The notes under the pieces were generated by a model, which had not been told where the DNA came from, searched no databases, and saw only the letters and a program-made list of their open reading frames with translations. 64,000 nucleotides of DNA from JAIBJN01 sp963847985 (GTDB lineage: Bacteria; Actinomycetota; Thermoleophilia; Gaiellales; Gaiellaceae), in NCBI GenBank assembly GCA_963847985.1, contig CAWKBS010000005.1, positions 109,828 to 173,827 of the forward strand, given 5' to 3'. The translations under genes and the position numbers were made by a program. Of the stretch, positions 8,411 to 16,934 are shown in pieces. How positions within the stretch are numbered: the stretch's first letter is position 1; each line of letters begins with the position of its first letter.

Positions 8411-9385
8411 ATGGCGGAGCCCGAGACGGCAGTCGACGCCACGCCACGCCTGGTGGAGGCGACGCCTGCGATCAGCCTCGTCGTCCCCGTCCTCAACGAG
8501 GAAGCGACGCTGGCCGAGGTCGTCAGCCGTGCCACGGCCACGCTCGAGGAGCTCGGCAAGCCGTTCGAGCTCATCGTTGTCGACGACGGCTCCAGCGACG
8601 GGACCTGGGGCGTCGTCGAGCGCCTGGTCGCCGCCGACTCCCGCATCCGCGCCGTCCGCTTCAAGCGGAACTTCGGCCAGCACCCGGCCATGCACGCCGG
8701 CCTCGTCCGCGCCCGAGGGGACATCGTCGTGACGATGGACGCAGACCTCCAGAACGTCCCGGAGGACCTGCCCCGGCTGATCGCGGCGGTCGAGGGCGGA
8801 GCGGACGTGGCCAGCGGCCGCCGCGTCGGGCGGGAGGACTCCTGGGGCCGCACGCTGCCGTCCAAGCTCATCAACGCGATGCTCCGCGGGTTCACCGGCG
8901 TCGAGGTGAGCGATTTCGGCTGCGCCTTCAACGCGTACTCGCGAGCGGCGCTCGAGCCGGTGATCGGCGTCATCGGCAAACAGAAGTTCACGAAGGCCCT
9001 CGTCCTTTCGGCCGGGGCGAGCGTCGTCGAGGTCGACCTCACCCACCAGGCCCGCGCGGACAGCTCGCGCTACTCGCCGTTTCGCCTGATCCGCCTCACG
9101 CTGCACGTGCTCGCCGGCTTCTGGCCGCAGCCGATCCAGTGGGCAGGCGTCACCATCGGGGCGATCTGCGGGCTGCTCACCCTCGCCGTCGGCGTCTGGG
9201 GAATCGTCTTCTGGGTCGTCAAGGGCGACTTTCCCGGCCTGCTCTTCCTCGGCGGCCTCGTGCTCGGCGTGCTGGCGGTGCAGGGCTTCATCCTCGCGCT
9301 CGTCGGCGAGTACCTCGGGAGGATCCAGCGCGACGTCGAGGGCCGGCCCCTCTACACGATCAGCGAGGAGCTCGGCGACCCGTAA
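8411..9385 (+). CDS. Polyprenyl-phosphate glycosyltransferase, DPM1/GtrB-like GT2 with two C-terminal membrane helices
   Basis: 324 residues. The GT2 core shows ISLVVPVLNEE (21-31), VVDDGSSDG (56-64) and MDADLQNVPEDL (109-120), the metal-binding DXD region, followed by SDFGCAFNAYSR. Two hydrophobic helices at roughly 245-265 and 275-300 match GtrB/ArnC-type enzymes that load a sugar from a nucleotide donor onto undecaprenyl or decaprenyl phosphate at the inner face of the membrane. The product is the usual donor for GT-C enzymes, several of which are encoded nearby. It ends in TAATG, overlapping the next gene by one base. Confidence 0.88.
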   Translation: MAEPETAVDATPRLVEATPAISLVVPVLNEEATLAEVVSRATATLEELGKPFELIVVDDGSSDGTWGVVERLVAADSRIRAVRFKRNFGQHPAMHAGLVRARGDIVVTMDADLQNVPEDLPRLIAAVEGGADVASGRRVGREDSWGRTLPSKLINAMLRGFTGVEVSDFGCAFNAYSRAALEPVIGVIGKQKFTKALVLSAGASVVEVDLTHQARADSSRYSPFRLIRLTLHVLAGFWPQPIQWAGVTIGAICGLLTLAVGVWGIVFWVVKGDFPGLLFLGGLVLGVLAVQGFILALVGEYLGRIQRDVEGRPLYTISEELGDP

Positions 9386-10035
9386 TGGGAGAGACGCTGC
9401 TCCTGCCGCCGCGCGAGCTCGTCCCGAAGCCCGACGCGGACGACCCCATCGACTACTACTACAAGCCGTTCACGGCCCGCCTCTATCGCGCGCGCCTCGA
9501 GATGGCCGTCGGACTGCTCGGCCAGGGGCGGTATCCATCGCTCCTGGAGGTGGGCTACGGGTCGGGGATCTTCCTGCCCGAGCTCGCCGGGCACACGGAC
9601 CGGCTCGTCGCGGTCGACATCCATCCGGAGTCGGCGCGGGTCGGGGAGATGCTGACGGGCCTCGGCGTCGAGGCGGAGCTGCGTCAGGCCTCGCTCTTCG
9701 AGCTGCCGTTCGAGGACGGAGAGTTCCACGGGCTCGTCTGCGTGAGCGTTCTCGAGCACCTCACCGAGCTGGATCGCGCGCTCGACGAGCTGCGGCGGGT
9801 CCTCCGGCCCGGGGGAGTCGCGGTGCTCGGCTACCCGGTGCGGAACCCGCTCACGGACGCGTTCTTTCGGCTCGCTCGCTACAACCCTCGCGAGATCCAC
9901 CCGTCGAGCCACGCAGACATCCTCGCCGCCGCCGAGCGGCACGCGGGCTTCGCCGTCGACGTGAGCACCCATTTCCCGTCGTTCCTGCCGACCTCGTTCT
10001 CGGCCTACGCGGGCTGCCGTTGCCGTGCGCGCTGA
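9385..10035 (+). CDS. Class I SAM-dependent methyltransferase
   Basis: 216 residues. Motif I LLEVGYGSGIF (about 49-59), acidic residue after strand 2 in VAVDIHPE, and the later SVLEHLTELDRALDELRRVLRPGG are standard for Methyltransf_11-type enzymes. It is translationally coupled to the GT2 gene before it and overlaps the following fusion gene by 11 bases. Small-molecule or sugar methylation is likely; substrate unknown. Confidence 0.82.
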   Translation: MGETLLLPPRELVPKPDADDPIDYYYKPFTARLYRARLEMAVGLLGQGRYPSLLEVGYGSGIFLPELAGHTDRLVAVDIHPESARVGEMLTGLGVEAELRQASLFELPFEDGEFHGLVCVSVLEHLTELDRALDELRRVLRPGGVAVLGYPVRNPLTDAFFRLARYNPREIHPSSHADILAAAERHAGFAVDVSTHFPSFLPTSFSAYAGCRCRAR

Positions 10036-11497
10036 GACGGCCCTGACCGCGTCGCCCGGCTCCGCCGAGGCGGTCGCGCCCGAGGACGCCGAGGTCGCTG
10101 AGTTCTTCGACGGCTTCGCCCCGGTCGACGACCGCTGGCGGCAGCGGAACCGCGGCTACTTCGAGCTGCTCGAGCGCCTGTACCGCTTCCACGTCCCGCC
10201 GGGGGCCAGCGTCCTCGAGATCGGCTGCGGCGGGGGCGACCTGCTCGCCGCCCTGCGCCCTGCGGACGGCCTCGGAGTCGACATCAGCGCCGGCATGGTC
10301 GAGCTGGCGCGGTCGCGCCATCCCGGGCTGGAGTTCGTCCAGGCCTCCGGCGAGCGGCTCGACGCAGGCAGGACGTTCGACTACATCGTGCTGTCCGACC
10401 TCGTCCCGTTCGTCCATGACCTCGTCGGCCTGTGCGAGAACCTGAGGCGTCACTCGCACCCGCGCACCCGTGTCATCGTCAACTTCCACAGCCAGCTCTG
10501 GCGGCCGGTGCTCCGTCTCGCCGAGATCCTGCGCCTGAAGTCGCGCAAGCCGGTGCAGAACTGGGTCTCCCCCGACGACATCCGCAACGTCCTCGAGCTT
10601 GCCGGGTTCGAGCCGGTGACGAGGAGCCGCCGGATCCTCTTCCCGAAGCGCGTCCCCGTCCTCTCGACCTTCCTGAACGGGTTCGTGGCCAGCATCTGGC
10701 CCTTCAACTACCTCTGCCTGACGTACTGGATCGTCGCCCGCCCCGTCAGCGGGCCGGGGGAGGAGCTCAGCGTCTCGGTCGTCTGCCCCTGCCGGAACGA
10801 GGAGGGGAACATCCGCGCCGCGATCGAGCGGCTGCCGGAGATGGGCAAGGGAACCGAGCTCATCTTCGTCGAGGGGGGCTCGACCGACGGCACCCGGGCC
10901 GAGATCGAGCGCCAGATCGCCGCCCATCCCGACCGGAGCGTCTCGCTCGTGCTCCAGACCGGGAAGGGCAAGGGCGATGCCGTCAGGGCCGGGTTCGCCG
11001 TGGCGAGGAACGAGGTGCTGATGATCCTCGACGCCGACCTCACGGTCGCGCCCGAGGACCTGCCCAAGTTCTATCGCGCGCTCGCCGATCGCCGGGCCGA
11101 GCTGGTCAACGGCTCGCGCCTCGTCTACGACCTCGAGAAGGGCTCGATGCGGTTCCTCAACATCCTGGGCAACCGGCTCTTCTCGGTGCTCTTCCGCCTG
11201 ATCGTCGGCCAGCACGTGAAGGACACCCTCTGCGGGACGAAGGTCCTCCACCGCGACGACTACGCACGGATCGCGGCCGGGCGGGCCTACTTCGGCGACT
11301 TCGACCCGTTCGGCGACTTCGACCTCCTCTTCGGCGCGGGCAAGCTGTCGCTCAGGATCGCCGACCTCCCCGTCCGCTACCACGCCCGCACCTACGGGGA
11401 GACGAACATCAGCCGCTTCCGCCACGGGCTCCTGCTCCTGCGGATGACGGCGTTCGCGTTCTGGAAGTTCCGGGTCGGGATCTACCGGCGTCACTAA
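10025..11497 (+). CDS. Fusion: SAM methyltransferase (N) and GT2 glycosyltransferase (C)
   Basis: 490 residues in one frame. Residues 30-235 are a class I methyltransferase with VLEIGCGGGDL (63-73) and a late NWVSPDDIRNVLELAGF segment. Residues 248-490 are a GT2 domain with SVVCPCRNEEGNI (251-263), FVEGGSTDG (281-289) and LDADLTVAPEDL (335-346). In this subfamily the usual first DD is replaced by EG, which is common for its relatives. The domain order is the reverse of the fusion at 4852-6522. Start GTG at 10025 overlaps the preceding stop by 11 bases. A single polypeptide that both methylates and transfers glycans in the cytoplasm is inferred. Confidence 0.82.
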   Translation: MRAETALTASPGSAEAVAPEDAEVAEFFDGFAPVDDRWRQRNRGYFELLERLYRFHVPPGASVLEIGCGGGDLLAALRPADGLGVDISAGMVELARSRHPGLEFVQASGERLDAGRTFDYIVLSDLVPFVHDLVGLCENLRRHSHPRTRVIVNFHSQLWRPVLRLAEILRLKSRKPVQNWVSPDDIRNVLELAGFEPVTRSRRILFPKRVPVLSTFLNGFVASIWPFNYLCLTYWIVARPVSGPGEELSVSVVCPCRNEEGNIRAAIERLPEMGKGTELIFVEGGSTDGTRAEIERQIAAHPDRSVSLVLQTGKGKGDAVRAGFAVARNEVLMILDADLTVAPEDLPKFYRALADRRAELVNGSRLVYDLEKGSMRFLNILGNRLFSVLFRLIVGQHVKDTLCGTKVLHRDDYARIAAGRAYFGDFDPFGDFDLLFGAGKLSLRIADLPVRYHARTYGETNISRFRHGLLLLRMTAFAFWKFRVGIYRRH

Positions 11498-11508
11498 CAG
11501 CAGGAGGG

Positions 11509-12237
11509 TTAGCGCCGCTCGAGCACGACCAGGCACCGGAAGGCGAGGAGCGGCGCCAGCGGGGCGAGCGCGCGCTCGACGGCGGCGAGCGGCCGGTACG
11601 CGGCGTCCGGCACCAGCCGCCGCCCGGAGAAGCCGCCCGAGAGGGGATAGAGGACGAGCGCGAGGCGCCGCCGCTCGGCGATTCGCAGGTCGGGCCAGCT
11701 CCGTCGCAGCTCGTCCTCCCGGCGGAAGAAGACGAGGGTCGTGCGCGCCTGGTTCGACGCGAGCGGGTCGGCGGCGATCGCCGCCTCCGGCTCGAAGGCC
11801 GGCGCCGACAGGTCGGTTCGCTCCTCGTGGAAGAGGCGGTACGCAGGCGTCGACACCGGGGAGCAGTACGGGTCGAGGATGACCACGCGACCGCCCGGGG
11901 CGAGCGTCCGCCGGGCCTCGTCCAGGAACCTGGCCGGGTCGGCGAGGTGGTGGAAGACGTCGACCAGCACGAGGTTGGCGAGCGAGCCGTCCGCGTACGG
12001 CAGGTGCTCCGCATCGACCACGTGGTCGGACCAGGGCGTCGGCTCGATGTCGGTGGCGACGACGAACGGAAAGCGCTCCTTGAGCTTGCCGATGCCGGAG
12101 CCCAGCTCCACGGTCTCGCCGGGGACGCCGGCGAGCTGCCGCCCGATCTCCTCGAACCAGTCCAGGTAGAGCCGGCGGACGAGCGGGCGGCTGTTCCACG
12201 CCTCGAGCTGGGCGTCCAGTGTCTCCCGGAGGTTCAC
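11509..12237 (-). CDS. Class I SAM-dependent methyltransferase
   Basis: 242 residues with TVELGSGIGKL as motif I, VVATDIEPTPW after strand 2, and VDVFHHLADPARFLDEARRTL. The start is taken as the GTG whose first four bases GTGA overlap the TGA of the upstream GT-C-like gene. The open frame continues far upstream but there it is antisense-like low-complexity translation. It closes a five-gene minus-strand unit (dehydratase, fucose-synthase-like reductase, GT-C, this gene). Likely a sugar or lipid methyltransferase; substrate unknown. Confidence 0.8.
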   Translation of the reverse strand: MNLRETLDAQLEAWNSRPLVRRLYLDWFEEIGRQLAGVPGETVELGSGIGKLKERFPFVVATDIEPTPWSDHVVDAEHLPYADGSLANLVLVDVFHHLADPARFLDEARRTLAPGGRVVILDPYCSPVSTPAYRLFHEERTDLSAPAFEPEAAIAADPLASNQARTTLVFFRREDELRRSWPDLRIAERRRLALVLYPLSGGFSGRRLVPDAAYRPLAAVERALAPLAPLLAFRCLVVLERR

Positions 12238-13772
12238 TGCCCGCGCACCCTCGGCTCCAGGCAGGGCGACTGCCGCTGCCCGCGGGGTTGCAGGACGAAC
12301 GCGCCGTCGGCCAGGGCGTCTTCCAGGAGCTCGGCGGAGGACTCCAGCTCGGCTACCGCCACGTCGGGCCCTCGTCGCTCCGCCGCGGGCTGCGAGCCGT
12401 ACCAGGGGAACCGGCGCTGCTCGACGATCGCGTCCTCGTGGCCCGCGAGCCACTCGCGGCCCTCCGTGCCCTCGGCGACCACGAACGCCCGCGCGCACTC
12501 GCCGTCGCCCGGCTGGGAGAGGCGCACGTACGGATGGCCGGGCAGGTGCCAGCTCAGCGGTCGCGTCTGCGGGTAGCGCGCGTGGACGACGAGCGGCATC
12601 CCGGCCGTCCAGCCGAGCTCGACGAGGGCCGCGTCGATGTCGTTGTACGGGGTGCGCCCGAGGTCGCGGTCGATCCAGTACGCCCAGACGGCGAGGGCGG
12701 CGAGGCCGGCGCCCGCCGCGTAGGCCAGTGGCCTCACCGGGATCGCCGCGACGAGCGCCGCGAGTGCGATCGCCGCAAAGGGCGCCACGACGAGCAGGTT
12801 CCGCGTGTCGAAGATCCGCAGCCCGGCGAGCCAGACGAGCGCGGTCACGAGCCAGGGCACGACCACGAGCAGTGCGCAGAGCCGTCCCTCCGCACGGCGC
12901 GCGAGCATCGCCGCGCCGGCCAGGACGACCCCGAGGAAGACGAGCCGGAGGCGGAGGTCGGGTCCTTCTTCCCAGACGGCTCCGCTGGCGAAGAAGATCG
13001 AGTAGACGTCCGTCGTCCGCCACAGCCCGAACGGCGGGAAGTACTCGTTCACGCGGCTTGCCTGGTAGAGGACGATCGGGAGCCAGACGAGCAGGGGCAG
13101 CAGGCCGACCGCGGCTGCGGCGGTGACGCGCAGCCTCACCGACCTCCCGTGCGGCAGGAGCCAGAGCCAGACGAGCCCCGTGAAGAGCGGGAGCAGGAAG
13201 AAGTAGTGGGTCATCGAGCCCACGGCGACGAAGGCGGCGAACGCCGCCAACCGCCAGCGTCCGGGCCGGGCGGCGGCCCACTCCAGGACGAGCGGCAGCG
13301 CCGCCGCGAGCAGGGTCAGGAGCGCGTACGGCCGCAGCTCCTTCCCGTGCAGCACGAACTGGAAGCCGAGCGCGACGAGCAGCCCCGCGAGCCCCGCCGC
13401 CCAGAGGGGGAGCAGGCGCCGCGCGTAGATCACCACGACCGCGACCAGCGCGGCGCTGAAGAGCACGGAGAGCATCCGGATCGCCCCGAACGAGGCAAGC
13501 GGCTTGAAGGTCGAGCTCAGCGAGGCGAGCTCGTCGCCGACGCGGTGGGTCGTCCGGGCGACGAAGAACCAGACCGGGGGAGAGGATTCCCGCCGGATCA
13601 GCCGGACGGCGCTGCGCGCGGTCGGAGCGAGGACGACGTGGCCCGACGCGACCTCGTCCGCCCAGAAGGACTCCCCGACCGCGTCCGGCGCGCGCACGGC
13701 GACGGTCACGAGGACGAGGACTGCGATGACGGCCCAGACCGCGCCGTTGCGCCGGAGGCGGCCGCGCATCAA
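12234..13772 (-). CDS. GT-C family membrane glycosyltransferase (PMT/ArnT-like superfamily)
   Basis: 512 residues with about ten to eleven membrane helices and a short soluble tail. ESFWADE (34-40) sits in the first extracytoplasmic loop, the position of the catalytic Asp-Glu in GT-C enzymes, and HGKELRPYALL follows helix 3, a motif seen in mannosyltransferase-like members. Such proteins use polyprenyl-phosphate sugars on the outer face of the membrane. The ATG is preceded closely by the reductase stop (13769-13771 overlap), so it is in the same operon. Confidence 0.8.
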   Translation of the reverse strand: MMRGRLRRNGAVWAVIAVLVLVTVAVRAPDAVGESFWADEVASGHVVLAPTARSAVRLIRRESSPPVWFFVARTTHRVGDELASLSSTFKPLASFGAIRMLSVLFSAALVAVVVIYARRLLPLWAAGLAGLLVALGFQFVLHGKELRPYALLTLLAAALPLVLEWAAARPGRWRLAAFAAFVAVGSMTHYFFLLPLFTGLVWLWLLPHGRSVRLRVTAAAAVGLLPLLVWLPIVLYQASRVNEYFPPFGLWRTTDVYSIFFASGAVWEEGPDLRLRLVFLGVVLAGAAMLARRAEGRLCALLVVVPWLVTALVWLAGLRIFDTRNLLVVAPFAAIALAALVAAIPVRPLAYAAGAGLAALAVWAYWIDRDLGRTPYNDIDAALVELGWTAGMPLVVHARYPQTRPLSWHLPGHPYVRLSQPGDGECARAFVVAEGTEGREWLAGHEDAIVEQRRFPWYGSQPAAERRGPDVAVAELESSAELLEDALADGAFVLQPRGQRQSPCLEPRVRGQ

Positions 13773-14710
13773 CGGGCGGCGGGCTGCTGCAGCTCGGCGT
13801 GCCTGCCGACGTACCAGCTCACGGTGCGCTCGAGCCCCGTGCGGAGCGACGTCTGCGCGCGGAACCCGAAGAGCTCCTCCGCCCGCGTCACGTCCAGGCG
13901 CCGGCGGGGCTGCCCGCCGGGCCGGGACGCGTCCCAGGCCAGCTCTCCGTCGAAGCCGGTCAGCTCGGCGACGAGGCCCGCGAGGTCGCGGATGGAGATC
14001 TCCTCGCCCGTGCCCAGGTTGACCGGCTCCGCCCCGTCGTAGCGGTCGGCGGCGAGGAGGAGCCCTTCCACGCAGTCGTCGACGTAGAGGAACTCGCGCG
14101 TCGGCGTCCCGTCACCCCAGAGCTCGACGCGCCGCTCGCCGCGCGCCGCCGCCTCGGCCATCTTGCGGATGAGGGCGGGGATCACGTGCGAGGTCTCGAG
14201 GTCGAAGTTGTCGCGCGGCCCGTAGAGGTTCACGGGGAGGAGGTAGACGGCGTCCAGCCCGTACTGCTCGCGGTAGGCCCGGGCGCCCGTCAGGAGCGCG
14301 CGCTTGGCGACCCCGTACGGCGCGTTCGTCTCCTCCGGGAAGCCGGCCCAGAGATCGTCCTCCCGAAAGGGGACCGGGGTGTCCTTGGGGTAGGCGCAGA
14401 CGGTTCCCACGAGGACGAGCTTCCGGACGCCGGCCAGGCGGCTCGCCTCGAGGACGTTCGCGCCCATGAGCAGGTTCGCGTACCAGTAGCGGCCGGGGTT
14501 GGCGCGGTTGGCGCCGATGCCCCCGACCTCGGCCGCGAGGTGGAAGACCAGCTCGGGGCGAGCCTCCGTGAACAGCCGCTCCGTCGCGCGAGGGTCGGTG
14601 AGGTCGTGGTCCGCGCTCCGCGGCACCGCCGACTCGACGCCCCGGTCGCGCAGCCGCTCGACGAGGTGCGACCCGAGGAAGCCGGCGCCCCCGGTGACGA
14701 GCGTCCTCAC
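13769..14710 (-). CDS. GDP-L-fucose synthase-like NAD(P)-dependent epimerase/reductase
   Basis: 313 residues, usual size. TGGAGFLGSHL is the cofactor loop. EVGGIGANRANPGRY and the following NLLMGANVLEAS are close to the GDP-L-fucose synthase signature. Catalytic positions are plausible: Cys in GTVCAYPK, Tyr and Lys in YGVAKRA, and His in TSHVIPALIRK. The usual first Ser of the SSC motif is Thr here, which is tolerated in SDR enzymes. It would convert a GDP-4-keto-6-deoxymannose-type substrate, which fits the GDP-mannose dehydratase at 43946 and the SDR just upstream. Start GTG at 14710 overlaps the upstream stop (GTGA). Confidence 0.85.
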   Translation of the reverse strand: MRTLVTGGAGFLGSHLVERLRDRGVESAVPRSADHDLTDPRATERLFTEARPELVFHLAAEVGGIGANRANPGRYWYANLLMGANVLEASRLAGVRKLVLVGTVCAYPKDTPVPFREDDLWAGFPEETNAPYGVAKRALLTGARAYREQYGLDAVYLLPVNLYGPRDNFDLETSHVIPALIRKMAEAAARGERRVELWGDGTPTREFLYVDDCVEGLLLAADRYDGAEPVNLGTGEEISIRDLAGLVAELTGFDGELAWDASRPGGQPRRRLDVTRAEELFGFRAQTSLRTGLERTVSWYVGRHAELQQPAAR

Positions 14711-15840
14711 GGGCTCCGGACGATCGACGGCTCGGCCGGGGCCCAGTCGACGCGCCCGATCCAGCGGTCGCGGCTCGCCGCGTACCAGGCGATCGTCCGC
14801 GCGAGGCCCTCCTCCCACGAGACGCGCGGCGTCCAGCCGGTCTCGGCGTGGAGCTTGTCGAAGCCGACCCTGAGCGACATGACGTCCGAGGCGCCCGGCC
14901 GGAACCGCCCCGGCACGCTGGCGATCTCGCGCCGGGGCCAGTGGCCCTCCTCCTCCCCGATCCGGAGGATGAGCTGCGCCCAGTCGAGCATGGAGATGTT
15001 GCGGCCGGCGCCGTAGCAGTAGACGTCGCCCGGGATGCCGTGGAGGGTCACCGCCAGGTGGCCGCGCACGCCGTCCGTGCAGAAGCAGAAGTCGCGCTGC
15101 GGGTCGAGGTTCCCCAGCTCGACGACCTCACGCTCCAGGGCCTGCGTGATCACCGTCCCGGTGACGTAGCGCGGGTTCTGGCGCGGGCCGTAGTTGTTGA
15201 ACATCCGGGTGACCACTCCGGGCAGGCCGTAGGCGTCGTGGTAGTTCATGGTCAGGAAGTCGGCGGCCACCTTCGCGGTCGCGTAGATCGACTTCGGGTT
15301 GAGCGGCGAGCGTTCGTGCAGGACGAGCGCGCCTTCCTCGTCGAAGTCGTGGAGGTGCCGGACGGGCTCGTGGACGTTCCCGTACTCCTCGGACGTGCCC
15401 GCCGTGTTCAGCTTCTCCACCCGCACGCCGCCCGTCACGATCGCCTGAAGGAGGTTGAGCGTCCCGACGGTGTTCGTCAGCACGGACTCGTACGGCCGCT
15501 CCCAGGACTCGCCCACGTGGGCCTGCGCGGCGAGGTGGAAGACGAACGGCCGGTCCGGTGCGTCCCGGAGGGCGCCGACGAGGCGGTCGACGGAATGCCG
15601 GTCGTTGATGTCGCCCCAGTGGACGGTCACCGCCCCCCGCAGGTGCGCGATGTTGTTGAGCGCGCCGCTGGAGGTCGCGCGCACGAACACGTGGACGCGG
15701 GCGCCCAGCGCCACGAGCGCCTCCGTGACATGGGAGCCCATGAAGCCGTCGGCGCCGGTGATCAGCGCCGTGCGCCCTTCGAAGGCCCCGAACTCGTCGC
15801 GGAGAGACTCGAGCTCGCCGTCGGCCCAGGTGTGGTTCAG
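14707..15840 (-). CDS. SDR-family nucleotide-sugar 4,6-dehydratase/epimerase, apparent CTG start
   Basis: 377 residues from the proposed start. ALITGADGFMGSHV is the NAD loop, TAGTSEEYGN the Ser/Thr-containing active-site strand, SIYATAKVAADFL the YXXXK helix, and LGNLDPQRDFCF resembles the ELGNLDAKRDW segment of GDP-mannose 4,6-dehydratase. With the fucose-synthase-like gene directly downstream it probably makes a 4-keto-6-deoxy sugar nucleotide, but the exact donor (GDP-, dTDP- or UDP-) is not certain. The start is unusual: a perfect GGAGGAGG lies 7 nt before a CTG, with no ATG, GTG or TTG in that place. A longer in-frame ATG exists upstream but would overlap the divergent promoter and ignore the ribosome site. 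Confidence 0.8.
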   Translation of the reverse strand: MNHTWADGELESLRDEFGAFEGRTALITGADGFMGSHVTEALVALGARVHVFVRATSSGALNNIAHLRGAVTVHWGDINDRHSVDRLVGALRDAPDRPFVFHLAAQAHVGESWERPYESVLTNTVGTLNLLQAIVTGGVRVEKLNTAGTSEEYGNVHEPVRHLHDFDEEGALVLHERSPLNPKSIYATAKVAADFLTMNYHDAYGLPGVVTRMFNNYGPRQNPRYVTGTVITQALEREVVELGNLDPQRDFCFCTDGVRGHLAVTLHGIPGDVYCYGAGRNISMLDWAQLILRIGEEEGHWPRREIASVPGRFRPGASDVMSLRVGFDKLHAETGWTPRVSWEEGLARTIAWYAASRDRWIGRVDWAPAEPSIVRSP

Positions 15841-15847
15841 GGTGTTT

Positions 15848-15855
15848 CCTCCTCC
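15848..15855 (-). promoter_or_regulatory. Strong Shine-Dalgarno GGAGGAGG before a CTG start
   Basis: GGAGGAGG is separated by 7 nt from a CTG in frame with the dehydratase. It is the clearest ribosome-binding site in the window, where most genes have none, and it fixes the start. Confidence 0.6.
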
Positions 15856-15915
15856 GGTCAGGCCCGGATTGTGCCTTAAGGCTCCCGCGGCACGGGGGCC
15901 TGGCGGGCGCACGGG

Positions 15916-15921
15916 TACAAT
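15916..15921 (+). promoter_or_regulatory. -10 box TACAAT for a leaderless transcript
   Basis: TACAAT begins 14 nt before the GTG at 15930; no Shine-Dalgarno sequence lies between. A CACAAT on the opposite strand (15872 to 15867) could serve the divergent dehydratase gene with a leader carrying its ribosome site. Confidence 0.55.
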
Positions 15922-15929
15922 CGGCGCCC

Positions 15930-16934
15930 GTGCGCAAGCGCATCCTCGTGACCGGCGGCGCCGGGTTCATCTCGTCGAGCTTCGTTCGCCATCTGCTGAC
16001 GGCGACGCCGCACGACGTCGTCTCGCTCGACGCTCTCACGTACGCCGGGAACGTCGACAACCTGGCCGACGTCATGGGCCACGAGCGGCTCTCGTTCGTC
16101 CACGGCGACATCCGCGACCGCGCGCTCGTCGGCGAGATCGTCAGCGAGGTGGACGTGATCGTGAACGCGGCGGCCGAGTCCCACGTCGAGAAGTCGATCG
16201 TCGAGGGCGCGCGCGAGTTCGTGACCACGAACGTCGAGGGGACGCAGATCCTTCTGGACGCGATCCGGGAGGACCCGGTCGAGCGGTTCATCCTCATCTC
16301 GTCGAGCGAGGTCTACGGGACCGCCGAGAGCGAGCCCATGGACGAGGAGCACCCGCTCAATCCGCGGAGCCCGTACGCGGCCACGAAAGCCGGCGCCGAC
16401 CGGCTCGCCTACTCGTACTTCGTCACCTACGGCCTCCCGATCGTGATCCTGCGCCCGTTCAACAACTACGGCCCGTACCAGCACCCCGAGAAGGTCGTCC
16501 CGCGCTTCGTCACGCAGGCGCTGGCCGACCTGCCGCTGACCGTGCACGGCGACGGGCACGCGAGCCGCGACTGGCTCTTCGTCGAAGACCATGCCGAGGC
16601 GATCGACGCCGTTCTCGCAGCCGACCTCTCGGTCGTGGCCGGCGAGGTCCTGAACCTCGCCACCGGGGTGGACATCTCGGTGAGCCGGATCGCCGACCTC
16701 GTGCTCGAGCAGCTCGGCAAGCCCGCGAGCCTCAAGGTCCACGTCCCCGAGCGGCCCGGTCAGGTCGACCGGCACGTCGGCTCGACCTCGAAGGCCGAGC
16801 GGCTCCTGGGCTGGCAGGCGAGGACCTCGTTCGAGACCGGGCTCGAGCGCACCATCGCCTGGTACCAGCAGAATCGTCACTGGTGGGAAGCAGCTCTTCG
16901 AGCGGAACCGACGGCGAGCGGAAGCGCCTCCTAG
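15930..16934 (+). CDS. RmlB-like NAD-dependent 4,6-dehydratase/epimerase
   Basis: 334 residues. ILVTGGAGFISSSFVRH is the cofactor loop; LDALTYAGNVDNL and AAAESHVEKSI are hallmark RmlB (dTDP-glucose 4,6-dehydratase) segments; SPYAATKAGAD supplies Tyr/Lys; RPFNNYGPYQHPEK is also family-typical. However the RmlB active-site TDE triad reads SSE (SSSEVYG), so the Asp is missing. It may therefore be an epimerase or act on another nucleotide sugar. It heads an operon with an ATP-grasp protein, an aminotransferase, a membrane protein and a GT2, so the product is probably a 4-keto sugar that is then aminated. Confidence 0.82.
   Translation: MRKRILVTGGAGFISSSFVRHLLTATPHDVVSLDALTYAGNVDNLADVMGHERLSFVHGDIRDRALVGEIVSEVDVIVNAAAESHVEKSIVEGAREFVTTNVEGTQILLDAIREDPVERFILISSSEVYGTAESEPMDEEHPLNPRSPYAATKAGADRLAYSYFVTYGLPIVILRPFNNYGPYQHPEKVVPRFVTQALADLPLTVHGDGHASRDWLFVEDHAEAIDAVLAADLSVVAGEVLNLATGVDISVSRIADLVLEQLGKPASLKVHVPERPGQVDRHVGSTSKAERLLGWQARTSFETGLERTIAWYQQNRHWWEAALRAEPTASGSAS

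Noticed and set aside
13769..14710. Inactive fucose synthase because of the altered SSC motif
   Set aside because: Thr in place of the first Ser can do the same job in SDR enzymes, and Cys, Tyr, Lys and His are all present, so loss of activity is not supported.
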